DNA of 36,699 nt, taken from positions 2,995,493 to 3,032,191 of the forward strand of contig CP070785.1 in the NCBI GenBank assembly GCA_020346705.1. The letters are read 5' to 3'. This document shows, in pieces, positions 14,977 through 23,724 of the stretch. Position 1 is the first letter of the stretch; the number at the start of each line of letters is the position of its first letter. The notes beneath the pieces are model-generated. The model was not told where the DNA came from. It saw only the letters and a list, made by a program, of their open reading frames with translations, and ran no database searches. Both the position numbers and the translations under genes were made by a program. Source of the DNA: Chloroflexota bacterium (GTDB lineage Bacteria; Chloroflexota; Anaerolineae; Anaerolineales; UBA4823).

Positions 14977-16152
14977 CTATTTTTTTAAATTTATGATTTC
15001 TTCCGGCAAGTGAGAAAGATCGAGGGCTGCCTCATCACAAAACAACATCGCACGATCAATAACGTGGCGCAGCTGGCGAATATTCCCTGGCCAGTCATAC
15101 TCCATCAAGGCTTCCATCGCACGGGGTTTAACATCTTCAATATTCAAACCCATTTGCGGATTATTCAAGCGGATGAATAAGCCAACCAATTCTGGGATAT
15201 CTTCCTTATGTTCTCTCAATGGCGGAATATGGAGATCGACTACTTTTAGCCGATAATACAAATCCTCCCGAAATTCGCCGTCAGCCATCATTTTTGGTAA
15301 ATTACGGTTGGAGGCGGCAATTACCTGAACGTCAACTTTAATTAAGTTGGTTCCACCGACCCTGCGGAAGCTGCGTTCTTCCAAGGCTCTTAGTAATTTC
15401 ACCTGTACATCAATAGGCGCGGATGATATTTCGTCCAAAAAAAGGATGCCTTCATCCGCGATTTCCATCAATCCCGGTTTCCGTTTCTCAGCACTGGTGA
15501 AAGCACCTGCCTCGTAACCAAATAGTTCAGCCTCTACTACAGTGGTTTGAACTGCCGGTAAGCTGATATCAATGAATGGTTTTCCAGAGCGAGGGCCTAT
15601 CCCATGTATAGCCCGAGCCAGAACCTCCTTGCCTGTGCCTGTCTCACCTGTGATCAAGACAGATACTGAAGCTTCAGCAGCTCTTTGGGCATGATCCAGA
15701 AGTGTCCGCATGACTGGCGATTGACCAACGATAAAATTTAAATTCTTGTGTTGTGACTCTCGCAAATGGGAGAGTTCCCGTCTCATGGAGACAACTTCAC
15801 CTGCACGAAGAATGGATTTCTCCAGCTCTTCCAGTTCAATCGGTTTCTGTAAGAAATCATGAGCCCCGTTCTTCATCGCATAAACTGCATTATCAACATC
15901 ACCGTGAGCGGTAATGACAATTATTGGTGGACGGTGTGGGATATGCAGAGTTTCTTCTAAAAGGACAGGTCCATATCCATCTGGCAACCGCACATCTAGC
16001 AATACAATCTCTGCATTGCCGCTCATCACCTGTTCCCGCGCTTCACCCAATGTCGCAGCTTGAAGAACCTCATAACCTTTACCATTTAGAAAAGAAGCGA
16101 TATTTAGTCGCGCGTTTTCTTCATCATCGACAATTAAAACAGTAAGACTCAT
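14977..16152 (-). CDS. NtrC-family sigma-54 activator lacking a DNA-binding domain
   Basis: 391 residues: receiver domain (1-120, phosphoacceptor Asp53 in LLDVRLP, acidic D9/D10, KPIE near 106) and AAA+ ATPase domain (about 140-370; Walker A GETGTGKE, Walker B ILFLDEI, arginine-finger segment FREDLYYRLKV). The sigma-54 contact loop reads GAFTSA instead of the usual GAFTGA. The protein stops about 20 residues after the AAA+ C-terminal helices, so the Fis-type helix-turn-helix is absent. DNA-binding-free activators exist (Helicobacter FlgR, Chlamydia CtcC) and work from solution. The gene follows the kinase by 3 bp and is its evident partner. It should hydrolyse ATP to open sigma-54 promoters, and the promoters found here need no upstream activator site. 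Confidence 0.9.
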   Translation of the reverse strand: MSLTVLIVDDEENARLNIASFLNGKGYEVLQAATLGEAREQVMSGNAEIVLLDVRLPDGYGPVLLEETLHIPHRPPIIVITAHGDVDNAVYAMKNGAHDFLQKPIELEELEKSILRAGEVVSMRRELSHLRESQHKNLNFIVGQSPVMRTLLDHAQRAAEASVSVLITGETGTGKEVLARAIHGIGPRSGKPFIDISLPAVQTTVVEAELFGYEAGAFTSAEKRKPGLMEIADEGILFLDEISSAPIDVQVKLLRALEERSFRRVGGTNLIKVDVQVIAASNRNLPKMMADGEFREDLYYRLKVVDLHIPPLREHKEDIPELVGLFIRLNNPQMGLNIEDVKPRAMEALMEYDWPGNIRQLRHVIDRAMLFCDEAALDLSHLPEEIINLKK

Positions 16153-16155
16153 AAA

Positions 16156-18129
16156 TTATTGATTTACCTCTAGTTCTTGGAATAAGGGAAAGATGACTTG
16201 AAAGACTGTTCCCCCTGGGACACTTGATACACTGATCGTACCTTGATGGGTGGAGATTATTCGTTTTGCTATCGACAATCCCAATCCGGTTCCATTTCGA
16301 TTTGTGGTCACGAATGGCTCAAAAATCCGGTTAATGATGTCTTGGGGGATACCTGGTCCATCATCGATCACATTTACTTCAATATGGTCGCGGCCGCCTC
16401 CCGGGAGGGAAGGCCGGAGTTGGATGGATAGGTTACCACCGTTGTCTTTCATAGCTTCAACTGCGTTCCCAATTAAATTGCTGAAAACCTGTTCGAGAGA
16501 ACGTGGATCACCCCAGATAGTCGTTCTCTCCACGCTGGATTTGAATTCATGTTCAACCTCTAATCTGGCCAGGCGAGGACGCCATCTTTCAAGTAATGTC
16601 GGGATCAGTTCTGCCAATTCTACCTGCTGAAATTTGTTCTCAGGTGGTCGGGAGAATGTTAACACGGATTGCATTAGATGGGTTAAGCGATTGCAATCAT
16701 CGAGAAGACGGGTGATCACTTCCTGGTTTGGATCATCCTCAGGGAGATTGAACGCCATTAGTTGTAAACCAGTGCTGATATTGTTAATTGGGTTGCGCAC
16801 TTCATGAGCGAATATCGCCGTAACCTCACCTAACAATGCCCGCTGTTCTAGCTGCTGGTTGCGCACTTCGAACTCTTCATGGGCACTCAAGTCCCGGATG
16901 AAGATTACAACCCCTGTTACCAGGTCGTCTTCAATCAACGGTATGGTGCTGATATGGGCAAGAAATGCGATCCCATCGCGACGATGCAAATGAACCTCTC
17001 CAAGGTTTGGAGTGGAGATACCTTGTTGCGCAGACTGCAAGGCTGGGATTAAGTTGGCAGGACCGATTAATACATTGCTTGCAGATTGACCACAAATATC
17101 TTGTGCTGCATAACCTAATAGGGTCTCTGCTTGTGGATTCAATTCTGTAATCTCGAGATCTGGGGATAGCAGTATGACTCCATCTTGAGTGGAATCTTTG
17201 ACCAATTCCCTGAAAGCCAAATCGTGCTGCAGCTTCTTCTCTGCAATCAGGATGTTTTCCAGGATGGATTTTTGTTGGATGATCCCTTCAACGGAGGTTG
17301 ATAACATCTTGGCAATAATCTTGTTATCATCTGGAATACCACCTTGAAAAGCCGCAAACGCCAATATTCCAAGGAAGCTACGCTCGCTGCCAATAGGAAA
17401 AGTTTGGATGTAGCCCATTTTGGCAACCCTTGCCGCGCGAGATAATGAATGTTGTGCATGTTCTCCGGGTTCCCAGGTTGTTTCCTCAAGGAAATCATTG
17501 GTGTCGTCAGGAGCGATAATATCGGGAAAAATGTCAGGGGTGCCTAGCGAGATCTTTTTCTCAAATCCCGGGCGATCAGATTTTACAAGGAATAGGGCGA
17601 TATTGTTGGCACCAGTCAAGCCAGCACCTGCTTCTATTGCTAGCTCAAGAGCCTGATCCGGTTCAGATTCTTGTGCTGAAAGCACCAGCTTATATAGATT
17701 AGTTAATCTCTCTGATTGGCGTCGTTGTTCTAATGCAGCTTTTTCGCGATTACCAGATGGTTCGCATAGCACAATTCCCCAGGTTCCTTGCCTGCCCAGT
17801 GCAGTAAGTTCTACACGCACATCAACGGGATTTCCTTGCCGAGTGGCGAGCTTGTCAAAGTAGACCTCTGGATTACTAGAAATGGAGAGATTTTGAATAT
17901 GGTTGAAAAGAAAAGGCAGCAAAGCTCCAATATCAGATGCAATGAGCTCGGATCTGGTAAAGGCAGTTAGTTCGGTAGCCCTTGCATTTGCCAGAACGAT
18001 TTGATTTTTCTCCAAATCCAATAACAGGCAGGCTTGCGGTAAGTAATCTAATAATCCTTCCACCTCTTGTAGAGATGGTTGGCGATTGCGGAGGAATGGA
18101 ACATTCGGAATGGGGAGTGAACGATTCAT
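16156..18129 (-). CDS. NtrB-like PAS-GAF-PAS sensor histidine kinase
   Basis: 657 residues without membrane segments, hence a cytoplasmic sensor. Order: PAS (about 20-125), GAF-like (about 140-290), PAS (about 305-420), HisKA with phosphoacceptor His442 in FAHEVRNP, and HATPase with NLIGNAVEAM, DDGPGIP and NGTGLGLSIAK. It should phosphorylate the activator encoded 3 bp downstream. It starts within TAATG, sharing one base with the rpoN stop codon, and its GGAGGT ribosome site lies inside the end of rpoN, so translation is coupled. The ligand is unknown. Confidence 0.9.
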   Translation of the reverse strand: MNRSLPIPNVPFLRNRQPSLQEVEGLLDYLPQACLLLDLEKNQIVLANARATELTAFTRSELIASDIGALLPFLFNHIQNLSISSNPEVYFDKLATRQGNPVDVRVELTALGRQGTWGIVLCEPSGNREKAALEQRRQSERLTNLYKLVLSAQESEPDQALELAIEAGAGLTGANNIALFLVKSDRPGFEKKISLGTPDIFPDIIAPDDTNDFLEETTWEPGEHAQHSLSRAARVAKMGYIQTFPIGSERSFLGILAFAAFQGGIPDDNKIIAKMLSTSVEGIIQQKSILENILIAEKKLQHDLAFRELVKDSTQDGVILLSPDLEITELNPQAETLLGYAAQDICGQSASNVLIGPANLIPALQSAQQGISTPNLGEVHLHRRDGIAFLAHISTIPLIEDDLVTGVVIFIRDLSAHEEFEVRNQQLEQRALLGEVTAIFAHEVRNPINNISTGLQLMAFNLPEDDPNQEVITRLLDDCNRLTHLMQSVLTFSRPPENKFQQVELAELIPTLLERWRPRLARLEVEHEFKSSVERTTIWGDPRSLEQVFSNLIGNAVEAMKDNGGNLSIQLRPSLPGGGRDHIEVNVIDDGPGIPQDIINRIFEPFVTTNRNGTGLGLSIAKRIISTHQGTISVSSVPGGTVFQVIFPLFQELEVNQ

Positions 18130-19547
18130 TAAACCTCCGCCAAAGCTTGGGTTTGTCTGAGATGCGAAGGAAGGATACCTTCCATTGCCCGGTATTTAGC
18201 GACTGTCCGGCGGGCAACAGAGTATCCTTGTTCATTGAGGAGTTCGGAGATTGCATTATCACTGAGGGGATGCTCCTCTTCGCAGATGATTTGTTTTAGG
18301 GCTGTCCTAACCTGGAGACTCCGATCGAAGAATTTTGAAAGTGGGATAATATGCCCATTGGGCATCTGGACCGTCTTACTTGATACCGCTCTCGAGATAG
18401 TTGATTCATGTACCTCAAGCTCTTCAGCCATTTTTGCGCGAGTTTGTGGCAGGAGATGGCTGTCTCCATTGAGGATGAATTCACGCTGGATAACCGCGAG
18501 TTTGCGAAGTAACCGCACGATCGTTGTTGTTCGCTGCTGGAGGCACTTCACCAATAATTCCGCCTGTCCCAGATCGGATTTCCACTGCTCCGATTTATCT
18601 TGATCAACTTGATTAGTGGCTTCCCTGAAAAGGGGATTCACGCGCAATATTCCTGCATATGGTGAAAAAACCTCAACAACCAGAGCGCCATCTGGCGTTG
18701 TATCTGTCTGGGAGATGATCGCATCGGGGTGTGTGAAGACCGGTGGATTATCGCTCTGTCCGGTTCTTATATCTCCCCAAAATGCACGACCAGGGAAGGG
18801 GTTAAGATTGTCACTGATAAAACGAGCAATACTCTCGACCTGATGAACTTGGATATCGATTTTTCTGGCTAACTCAGTATACTGGTGTCGGCTAAGCAGA
18901 TCCATTCCTTCTTGAATAGCCTTCTCGGCATGCGGAGGGACAGGTTTCTGTTCTCCGAGCACCTCCAATTGGACTATCAGCGCGTCTTTTGGTGAAGGTG
19001 ATCCTACACCAATTGGATCAGCGTGCTGGATTAAATCAATTACACCTTCTACTCGTGACATGGGCACGTGATAGTAACGAGCAACTTCAATGACCGGAAC
19101 CTCCAGTAAACCATCCTCATCAAGATTAGATAAGATGAAAGCAGCAATTTGTCGATCTTCAATTGGTAGTTCTGGAGCAATTTGTTTCAACACGTATGTT
19201 GGCAGATCCTCTATGGCAAGCTGCAGATCCCTCTCCTGGGGATTATCTTGATCGTTGTGTGTGTGGACAAAGTCATACCGCGGTGAGACAAATACGATCG
19301 GCTGATCGGGCTCTGGAGATTGTGCTGGATGGCAGCGAGGGCAGGGTCCATTATCGGAATACTGACGATCACACACCGGGCAGCGGCGTGGATCTTTTAC
19401 CTCCAATGCAGGATTCTTTGCCAATTCTGATTGGATCTTTTGATCCAGTTCGACTGCGGAGAGTTCGATCAAAGCCATGGTTTGTGCCAAATGGGCAGTG
19501 GTTAATGGGCGTAATTGGGTTGACGGTCGTATTCGAGTTTGAAGCAT
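18129..19547 (-). CDS. rpoN: RNA polymerase sigma-54 factor with inserted Cys4 knuckle
   Basis: 472 residues. Region I is recognisable (LAQTMALIELSAVELDQKIQ...LAKNPALE) though poor in glutamine. The core-binding region (LPTYVLKQIAPELPIEDRQI...ILSNLDEDGLLE) and the C-terminal DNA-binding part follow, with the RpoN box as VARRTVAKYR near the end. Between region I and the core-binding domain a knuckle with Cys56, Cys59, Cys69 and Cys72 (CPVC...CPRC) is inserted, which should bind zinc; classical RpoN has an acidic linker there. The gene heads the regulatory operon rpoN-kinase-activator. A sigma-54 type promoter about 65 bases upstream suggests autoregulation. Confidence 0.95.
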   Translation of the reverse strand: MLQTRIRPSTQLRPLTTAHLAQTMALIELSAVELDQKIQSELAKNPALEVKDPRRCPVCDRQYSDNGPCPRCHPAQSPEPDQPIVFVSPRYDFVHTHNDQDNPQERDLQLAIEDLPTYVLKQIAPELPIEDRQIAAFILSNLDEDGLLEVPVIEVARYYHVPMSRVEGVIDLIQHADPIGVGSPSPKDALIVQLEVLGEQKPVPPHAEKAIQEGMDLLSRHQYTELARKIDIQVHQVESIARFISDNLNPFPGRAFWGDIRTGQSDNPPVFTHPDAIISQTDTTPDGALVVEVFSPYAGILRVNPLFREATNQVDQDKSEQWKSDLGQAELLVKCLQQRTTTIVRLLRKLAVIQREFILNGDSHLLPQTRAKMAEELEVHESTISRAVSSKTVQMPNGHIIPLSKFFDRSLQVRTALKQIICEEEHPLSDNAISELLNEQGYSVARRTVAKYRAMEGILPSHLRQTQALAEV

Positions 19548-19611
19548 TTTGTCACATCTCTTGGTTAAGTATTGTCGTAGGATGGAAAATTTTGTGAGTC
19601 AACCCAAATGG

Positions 19612-19627
19612 TGCAAGTTTCATGCCC
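19612..19627 (-). promoter_or_regulatory. Candidate sigma-54 promoter of rpoN operon
   Basis: Minus-strand reading GGGCATGAAACTTGCA keeps GG-N10-GC spacing and the TTGCA -12 element; the following two bases (CC) match the site before the TIM-barrel gene. The predicted transcript starts near 19601, leaving a leader of about 54 bases to the rpoN ATG at 19547. Confidence 0.6.
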
Positions 19628-19759
19628 GCCCGCAAAACAACAATACCGTCTATGATTATCGAGATAAGCATGTCGTTTGTCAAGGCAAAATCTACAAAAT
19701 GGGGTTTACAGATGTGAAAGGTGCTCAGACTCAGGTCCGGTTTCCGAATTTGAGCTTTT

Positions 19760-20179
19760 TTATTTATCAGGAGTTGGAGCTACTTGTACTAAGATTGTGT
19801 CACCACCAGGGGGAGTGTGCATGACTGCTATATGGCTGGCGCCATCACTTGGAATTAATGTGCTACCGGTGCAGCTGCCAATCCACTGATCCTCCACTCC
19901 TTCATGTGGATACAGAGTACAGTCTACCGGAACCTGGTTGTCGGCAACAATTGTGGAATTTTTTGCAATTTGCCAGCCGGCCAGTTGCCATAATGCAGTA
20001 GTCGGTTTTGTGGAAGCAACAAATACACTCCCCTCAAAAGATAACATTCCTTGGGGGTTGAGTGACTTATTATTCAATTCAGAAATGCTTTTACCTTCCT
20101 GGAAAATCGAACAAGCTGAAGCCATCACCAAGATAATCAGCAAGACCAATTTGATTAATAACAAGTTTACATAATTCAT
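19760..20179 (-). CDS. Small lipoprotein
   Basis: 139 residues from the ATG at 20179 (a GTG directly before it is possible). The hydrophobic signal ends in lipobox ASAC (Cys23), so the product is exported and lipid-anchored. The mature part is about 115 residues, beta-rich, with two Cys residues (DCTLYP and GSCTG) that could form a disulfide, ending HTPPGGDTILVQVAPTPDK. No family recognised. A sigma-54 type promoter lies about 50 bases upstream, which ties this gene to the adjacent rpoN regulon. It is separated from rpoN by 212 bases and is transcribed towards it. Confidence 0.72.
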   Translation of the reverse strand: MNYVNLLLIKLVLLIILVMASACSIFQEGKSISELNNKSLNPQGMLSFEGSVFVASTKPTTALWQLAGWQIAKNSTIVADNQVPVDCTLYPHEGVEDQWIGSCTGSTLIPSDGASHIAVMHTPPGGDTILVQVAPTPDK

Positions 20180-20229
20180 CACGCCTGCCCTTCAAATCAT
20201 TCGGACACGATCAGGCTTTCAAGTAATCG

Positions 20230-20246
20230 TGCAAGAAGCAGGCCAA
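20230..20246 (-). promoter_or_regulatory. Candidate sigma-54 promoter of the lipoprotein gene
   Basis: Minus-strand reading TTGGCCTGCTTCTTGCA: exact GG-N10-GC spacing, perfect TTGCA and the shared CTTGCAC element. The start would be near 20218, giving a leader of about 40 bases before the ATG at 20179. Confidence 0.68.
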
Positions 20247-20404
20247 ACAAATATGCAAAGTTTGAATTTCCTAGTTTTTAATATTTTCTTTGCAATAGCA
20301 TAAATTTGAGGAAAGGACTTATTGCATTAACCTATGAAATCCAATTTCCCCCCAGGTTTCACAAGAATGATGTTTCCCCCTCCGCAGAAATATCGAAAGA
20401 TCAT

Positions 20405-21808
20405 TTACAGGACAGAATTCTTATTTCGAAATAGGATTATTACTCGATCGGTTTTCTTGATTTTATCTTGACGGATCAATTCGAAAAAGACACTGAACTT
20501 TTTAAGAAAATTTTCAAGGGTGTAATCAGAGAAAATATCTTTGCGAACCTGAAGCAACTTTTTAACTTGGGGATCCTCTTTGGGAATGAATTCGATAATC
20601 AGCCACTGACAAATTTGGCTAAAAAATTCGGCCAGTTTCCTCAGCGGAACATTATTCCCAATCACGAGGTGGTGTATCAGCGCCAGGGCTAAGACTGAAT
20701 CTACTGGACCTCTCTCAACCAGCGATAGACGCTCAGAAAGCGCCCAGCCCAATCCTGGACTTGGATTGGTTAAGTCCGAAACCAAGGGCAGGACACGCTG
20801 TTCGCCTTCCTTGATTGTTTGAAGGTAATTCAGCTCGACAGCACCTGGATCGATATCGAATGCGATCGTATTAATGTTCAATTGGCTGGCGATTCTGCTA
20901 AATCTACCTGTGTTGGCCCCCATATCCCAGGCATTTGCAGATTGGGTTTTTTGAAGGTATTTGGCTACGAGATCCATTTTGTGCTGGAGAGCCTCTGGGG
21001 AATAATTGTGAAATCGTTCATATTGAGCCCAATCTGTGCTGCTAGGTTTCCAATCTAATTTCTTTATTGCTGATTTCATATTATCAACTAGGCCTAGAAG
21101 CTGGTGTTTCTGCATCTCGCGGCGTGATTTTTTTAGATCGATCTCTTTGTCTGCATATTGTGCTTGTGATTTCGCATGCATGTGGATATGCATGTTGAGT
21201 GATAAATTCAAGTTCGTCTTCTTAGGCAGTAATTTGCTGGCTAGGTCTAGCGGGATTCCATCGATATACACTCGAGAGAGCTGGTTCAAACGCACATCTG
21301 TATAAGACATCAACGCAAGAGGTGCGAGAAAATGTTGGCAGAATTGGCGATATGCTGCCCATGGCTGTCCTTCCTGATAACGCTCAAATGACAAAGTATC
21401 GATAAGGATCGGATTCCCATGGTGGAATTGGATATTGTATGCGCTGCAATCTTTTAGGGACATGCCCTTATGCATAGAAACAAATTGAATATCCAACGTT
21501 AGAAGTGCTGCAGCTTTTAACTGGCTGAAACTCCATTCATATGGATATGAAATAAATGTAACCGGTTCTGGTTTGATGATAATCTTTTCAGGTGGGGAAT
21601 TCCTATTGTACTCTTCCTGCTCATCATGTGTGACCAAGTGTTTTGCGGAAGTGAGCTCCTCGTAGAGATCAGACTCAATCAGCGTGAAATAGTCATCATA
21701 ACCTGATGGATTTATTTGGCGGTATAGAGTTCCTTGATCTGTGAAAAGAAAACCAGCCGGGTCACGGAAAGAGCTGGCAACTTCCCTATCACTCTTCGGA
21801 TTCTTCAT
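20405..21808 (-). CDS. SAM-dependent methyltransferase with kinase-like N-terminal domain
   Basis: 467 residues. The C-terminal half is a class I methyltransferase: motif I NAWDMGANTGRFS near residue 293, then NTIAFDID, and ALALIHHLVIGN as the post-IV segment. The N-terminal half carries LKDCSAYNIQFHHGNPILID, which mirrors the catalytic loop and metal-binding Asp of protein-kinase-like folds (D...N...D). This long architecture is known in methyltransferases annotated as NoeA-like; the substrate is unclear, perhaps a surface glycan or lipid. Its start overlaps the end of the small membrane-protein gene by 20 bases, indicating translational coupling, and the sulfatase-like gene lies further upstream in the same unit. 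Confidence 0.78.
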   Translation of the reverse strand: MKNPKSDREVASSFRDPAGFLFTDQGTLYRQINPSGYDDYFTLIESDLYEELTSAKHLVTHDEQEEYNRNSPPEKIIIKPEPVTFISYPYEWSFSQLKAAALLTLDIQFVSMHKGMSLKDCSAYNIQFHHGNPILIDTLSFERYQEGQPWAAYRQFCQHFLAPLALMSYTDVRLNQLSRVYIDGIPLDLASKLLPKKTNLNLSLNMHIHMHAKSQAQYADKEIDLKKSRREMQKHQLLGLVDNMKSAIKKLDWKPSSTDWAQYERFHNYSPEALQHKMDLVAKYLQKTQSANAWDMGANTGRFSRIASQLNINTIAFDIDPGAVELNYLQTIKEGEQRVLPLVSDLTNPSPGLGWALSERLSLVERGPVDSVLALALIHHLVIGNNVPLRKLAEFFSQICQWLIIEFIPKEDPQVKKLLQVRKDIFSDYTLENFLKKFSVFFELIRQDKIKKTDRVIILFRNKNSVL

Positions 21809-22019
21809 CAGGGTCGCGCTTTGTAAACAAGTTCCGAAAAAAATCTGTTACTTTTCTTCTATACACCCCTAATACAAATAATGCTCCCATCAAACTGGCT
21901 AACACTAATTGAATGAAATAACTCCCCGAGCCTGGATCGAGGTATGCAGTATCCCGTCCGAGGATGTCGATCAGTGTGGGATATATATGCAATGTGAATA
22001 AATTACTGCTTAGGTCCAT
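21789..22019 (-). CDS. Small membrane protein of the 'YLDPGSGS' type
   Basis: About 76 residues from the ATG at 22019, which has GGAG six bases upstream; an earlier in-frame ATG at 22061 has no ribosome site. The core is AYLDPGSGSYFIQ followed by one membrane helix and a basic/acidic tail (VTDFFRNLFTKRDPDEESEE). Small proteins with this YLDPG(T/S)GS motif commonly accompany sulfatase-like and methyltransferase genes, as here. The function is unknown; a partner of the membrane enzyme is plausible. Confidence 0.72.
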   Translation of the reverse strand: MDLSSNLFTLHIYPTLIDILGRDTAYLDPGSGSYFIQLVLASLMGALFVLGVYRRKVTDFFRNLFTKRDPDEESEE

Positions 22020-22113
22020 AAAATGCTCCACAGATGGATTTTCGATCTGGAATGATATCATAAGCGCAATAAATTATTGGTGGTTGAATATCCAACTTTG
22101 AAATAGCAAGAGA

Positions 22114-23703
22114 CTACTCGCTTGGATTACACTCGATTGAAATTAATGGGCTTTGCTTACCAAGTATACTTTTATCCTCAAGGAGGCCGTAATTTCCCGC
22201 ATAATATTCATCGAATATCACCCGGAAGGTGTTTACCGGTGTGATGCTTGGATATAAGATCTCTTGATTTATGCTAGTCGGTTCACCATTTGGTTTTTGT
22301 GGAAAATAATAAGCACTTAATATTCCGAGGCGATTAGCTTCATCTATATCTAGACCCTGGTAATCAAGCGTCGCGCCATGATCTCCTTGAATGATGATAA
22401 TCGGATCAGGATCTGAATTCTCAATAAGTTCGTCGACGATCCTGAGCAATCTTTTATTAAGATAAGTAATCTGATCAGCATAGGCGGTTATTTCGTCAGG
22501 TGGTGAATTTTGGAGGGGATTTCCAACAGCATCTAATACAAATGGTGGGTGGGGAAAGATGATGTGTGCGTACACAAATTTCGGTCCGGTTACAGTCCCC
22601 GGCATCTCAGCGACTTGATCTAAGACGAATAATACTCTTTCTCTATGAGCAGCACGCGGGTTGTTGACAAAATCCTCTAATACCTCCAGCTGCGTGCGTT
22701 CGATCAAAACTGGGATATCAAGGATTAATTTGACAACTGTCGTACCTAAAAATAATTGTTCAAAAGAATTGAGTCCCCCGCGCAGGAAAAATATGGTCTG
22801 TTCTTGAGTCGGATCTAGATGGAGGTCAGCCGCATCCCATCGCAACCATTTATAGCCAGACTCAAAGGTCACAATTGTATACCCTAACTCAGAAAAATTA
22901 CTCTGGACTCTCCCGGATCTAATCATGCCGTCCAATGTGGATCCCGGAAAGACAACCTCGGGAATTTCTTCACCGCCATCAAGATAGGTCATGTTGAGGG
23001 TAGATGCGAGGGAAAATCGCGTATCAGAGTAATTTGACATGCTGCAATGGGCAACAAAAAAACCGATTTCTTCTAGCTTTTTCAGGAAGTCAGCATTACT
23101 CGAGTCAAGGTATTCGGATATGAAATCTCCCCTAGGATAGCCGTCTACCACGATGTAATAAACATCTGGTGGAGTTTTTTGGTTTTCAATTTGGACATCC
23201 TCGGATTTGGTTGAAGTTAATTCTAGTTGACGTTGTGCTTGAAATTCAGTCACCTGGTATGTTCCAATTTGAAGAAGAGGAAAAATAAGCAAAATTAATG
23301 AGAATGCATTCAAGAAGCGCACGCTAACTGACAAATCTCTTTTAGTTCTAATAATCAACCAGGTCATCAGAATGAAAATGAACACATATAAAGGTAAGAG
23401 CGTTCTGTGTCTACCGATCGAAAATTCTAATATCGACCAGCTTCGGGATACTAGATTTATATGGCCGTATGAATAAAAGAGGAGCAGGAATATTGTGGTC
23501 AGTAACGCAGATTTTATGGAGTTTTTGGTCAATATTAACAAGATGGTATTTATCACCAACACGAACAACACCGATCCAATCAAAGATCGGAACCCATCGA
23601 TCAGATCCATTTCTGCAGAATTATGGGCGATTAAAGCCAGGACAGGGTATAAACCAAATAGAAATGGAAAGAAATAGAATTTGCTGAGCCAGGAACTTGT
23701 CAC
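22114..23703 (-). CDS. Membrane-bound sulfatase/phosphotransferase-like protein (alkaline phosphatase superfamily)
   Basis: 529 residues with about five N-terminal membrane helices (residues 5-165), then an extracytoplasmic alkaline-phosphatase-superfamily domain: metal-site DVYYIVVDGYPR, candidate nucleophile region SNYSDTRFSLAST, YAHIIFPHPPF, and the metal-binding IIQGDHGA. The layout recalls LtaS-type or phosphoethanolamine-transferase enzymes, but the exact reaction cannot be told. The start is GTG without a visible Shine-Dalgarno site, 21 bp after the hemolysin III-like gene; the next in-frame ATG would remove the first helix, so the GTG is preferred. Confidence 0.8.
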   Translation of the reverse strand: MTSSWLSKFYFFPFLFGLYPVLALIAHNSAEMDLIDGFRSLIGSVLFVLVINTILLILTKNSIKSALLTTIFLLLFYSYGHINLVSRSWSILEFSIGRHRTLLPLYVFIFILMTWLIIRTKRDLSVSVRFLNAFSLILLIFPLLQIGTYQVTEFQAQRQLELTSTKSEDVQIENQKTPPDVYYIVVDGYPRGDFISEYLDSSNADFLKKLEEIGFFVAHCSMSNYSDTRFSLASTLNMTYLDGGEEIPEVVFPGSTLDGMIRSGRVQSNFSELGYTIVTFESGYKWLRWDAADLHLDPTQEQTIFFLRGGLNSFEQLFLGTTVVKLILDIPVLIERTQLEVLEDFVNNPRAAHRERVLFVLDQVAEMPGTVTGPKFVYAHIIFPHPPFVLDAVGNPLQNSPPDEITAYADQITYLNKRLLRIVDELIENSDPDPIIIIQGDHGATLDYQGLDIDEANRLGILSAYYFPQKPNGEPTSINQEILYPSITPVNTFRVIFDEYYAGNYGLLEDKSILGKQSPLISIECNPSE

Positions 23704-23724
23704 TTGTATGGGATGTATATCAGT

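Noticed and set aside
19728-19765. Hairpin GCTCA...TGAGC followed by a T-run (plus strand)
   Set aside because: The stem is short with a long loop, and no plus-strand gene precedes it, so a terminator call is not supported.
19549-19889. Plus-strand frames in the rpoN-lipoprotein gap
   Set aside because: They overlap the minus-strand lipoprotein gene and the sigma-54 type promoter, and their translations look like random sequence.
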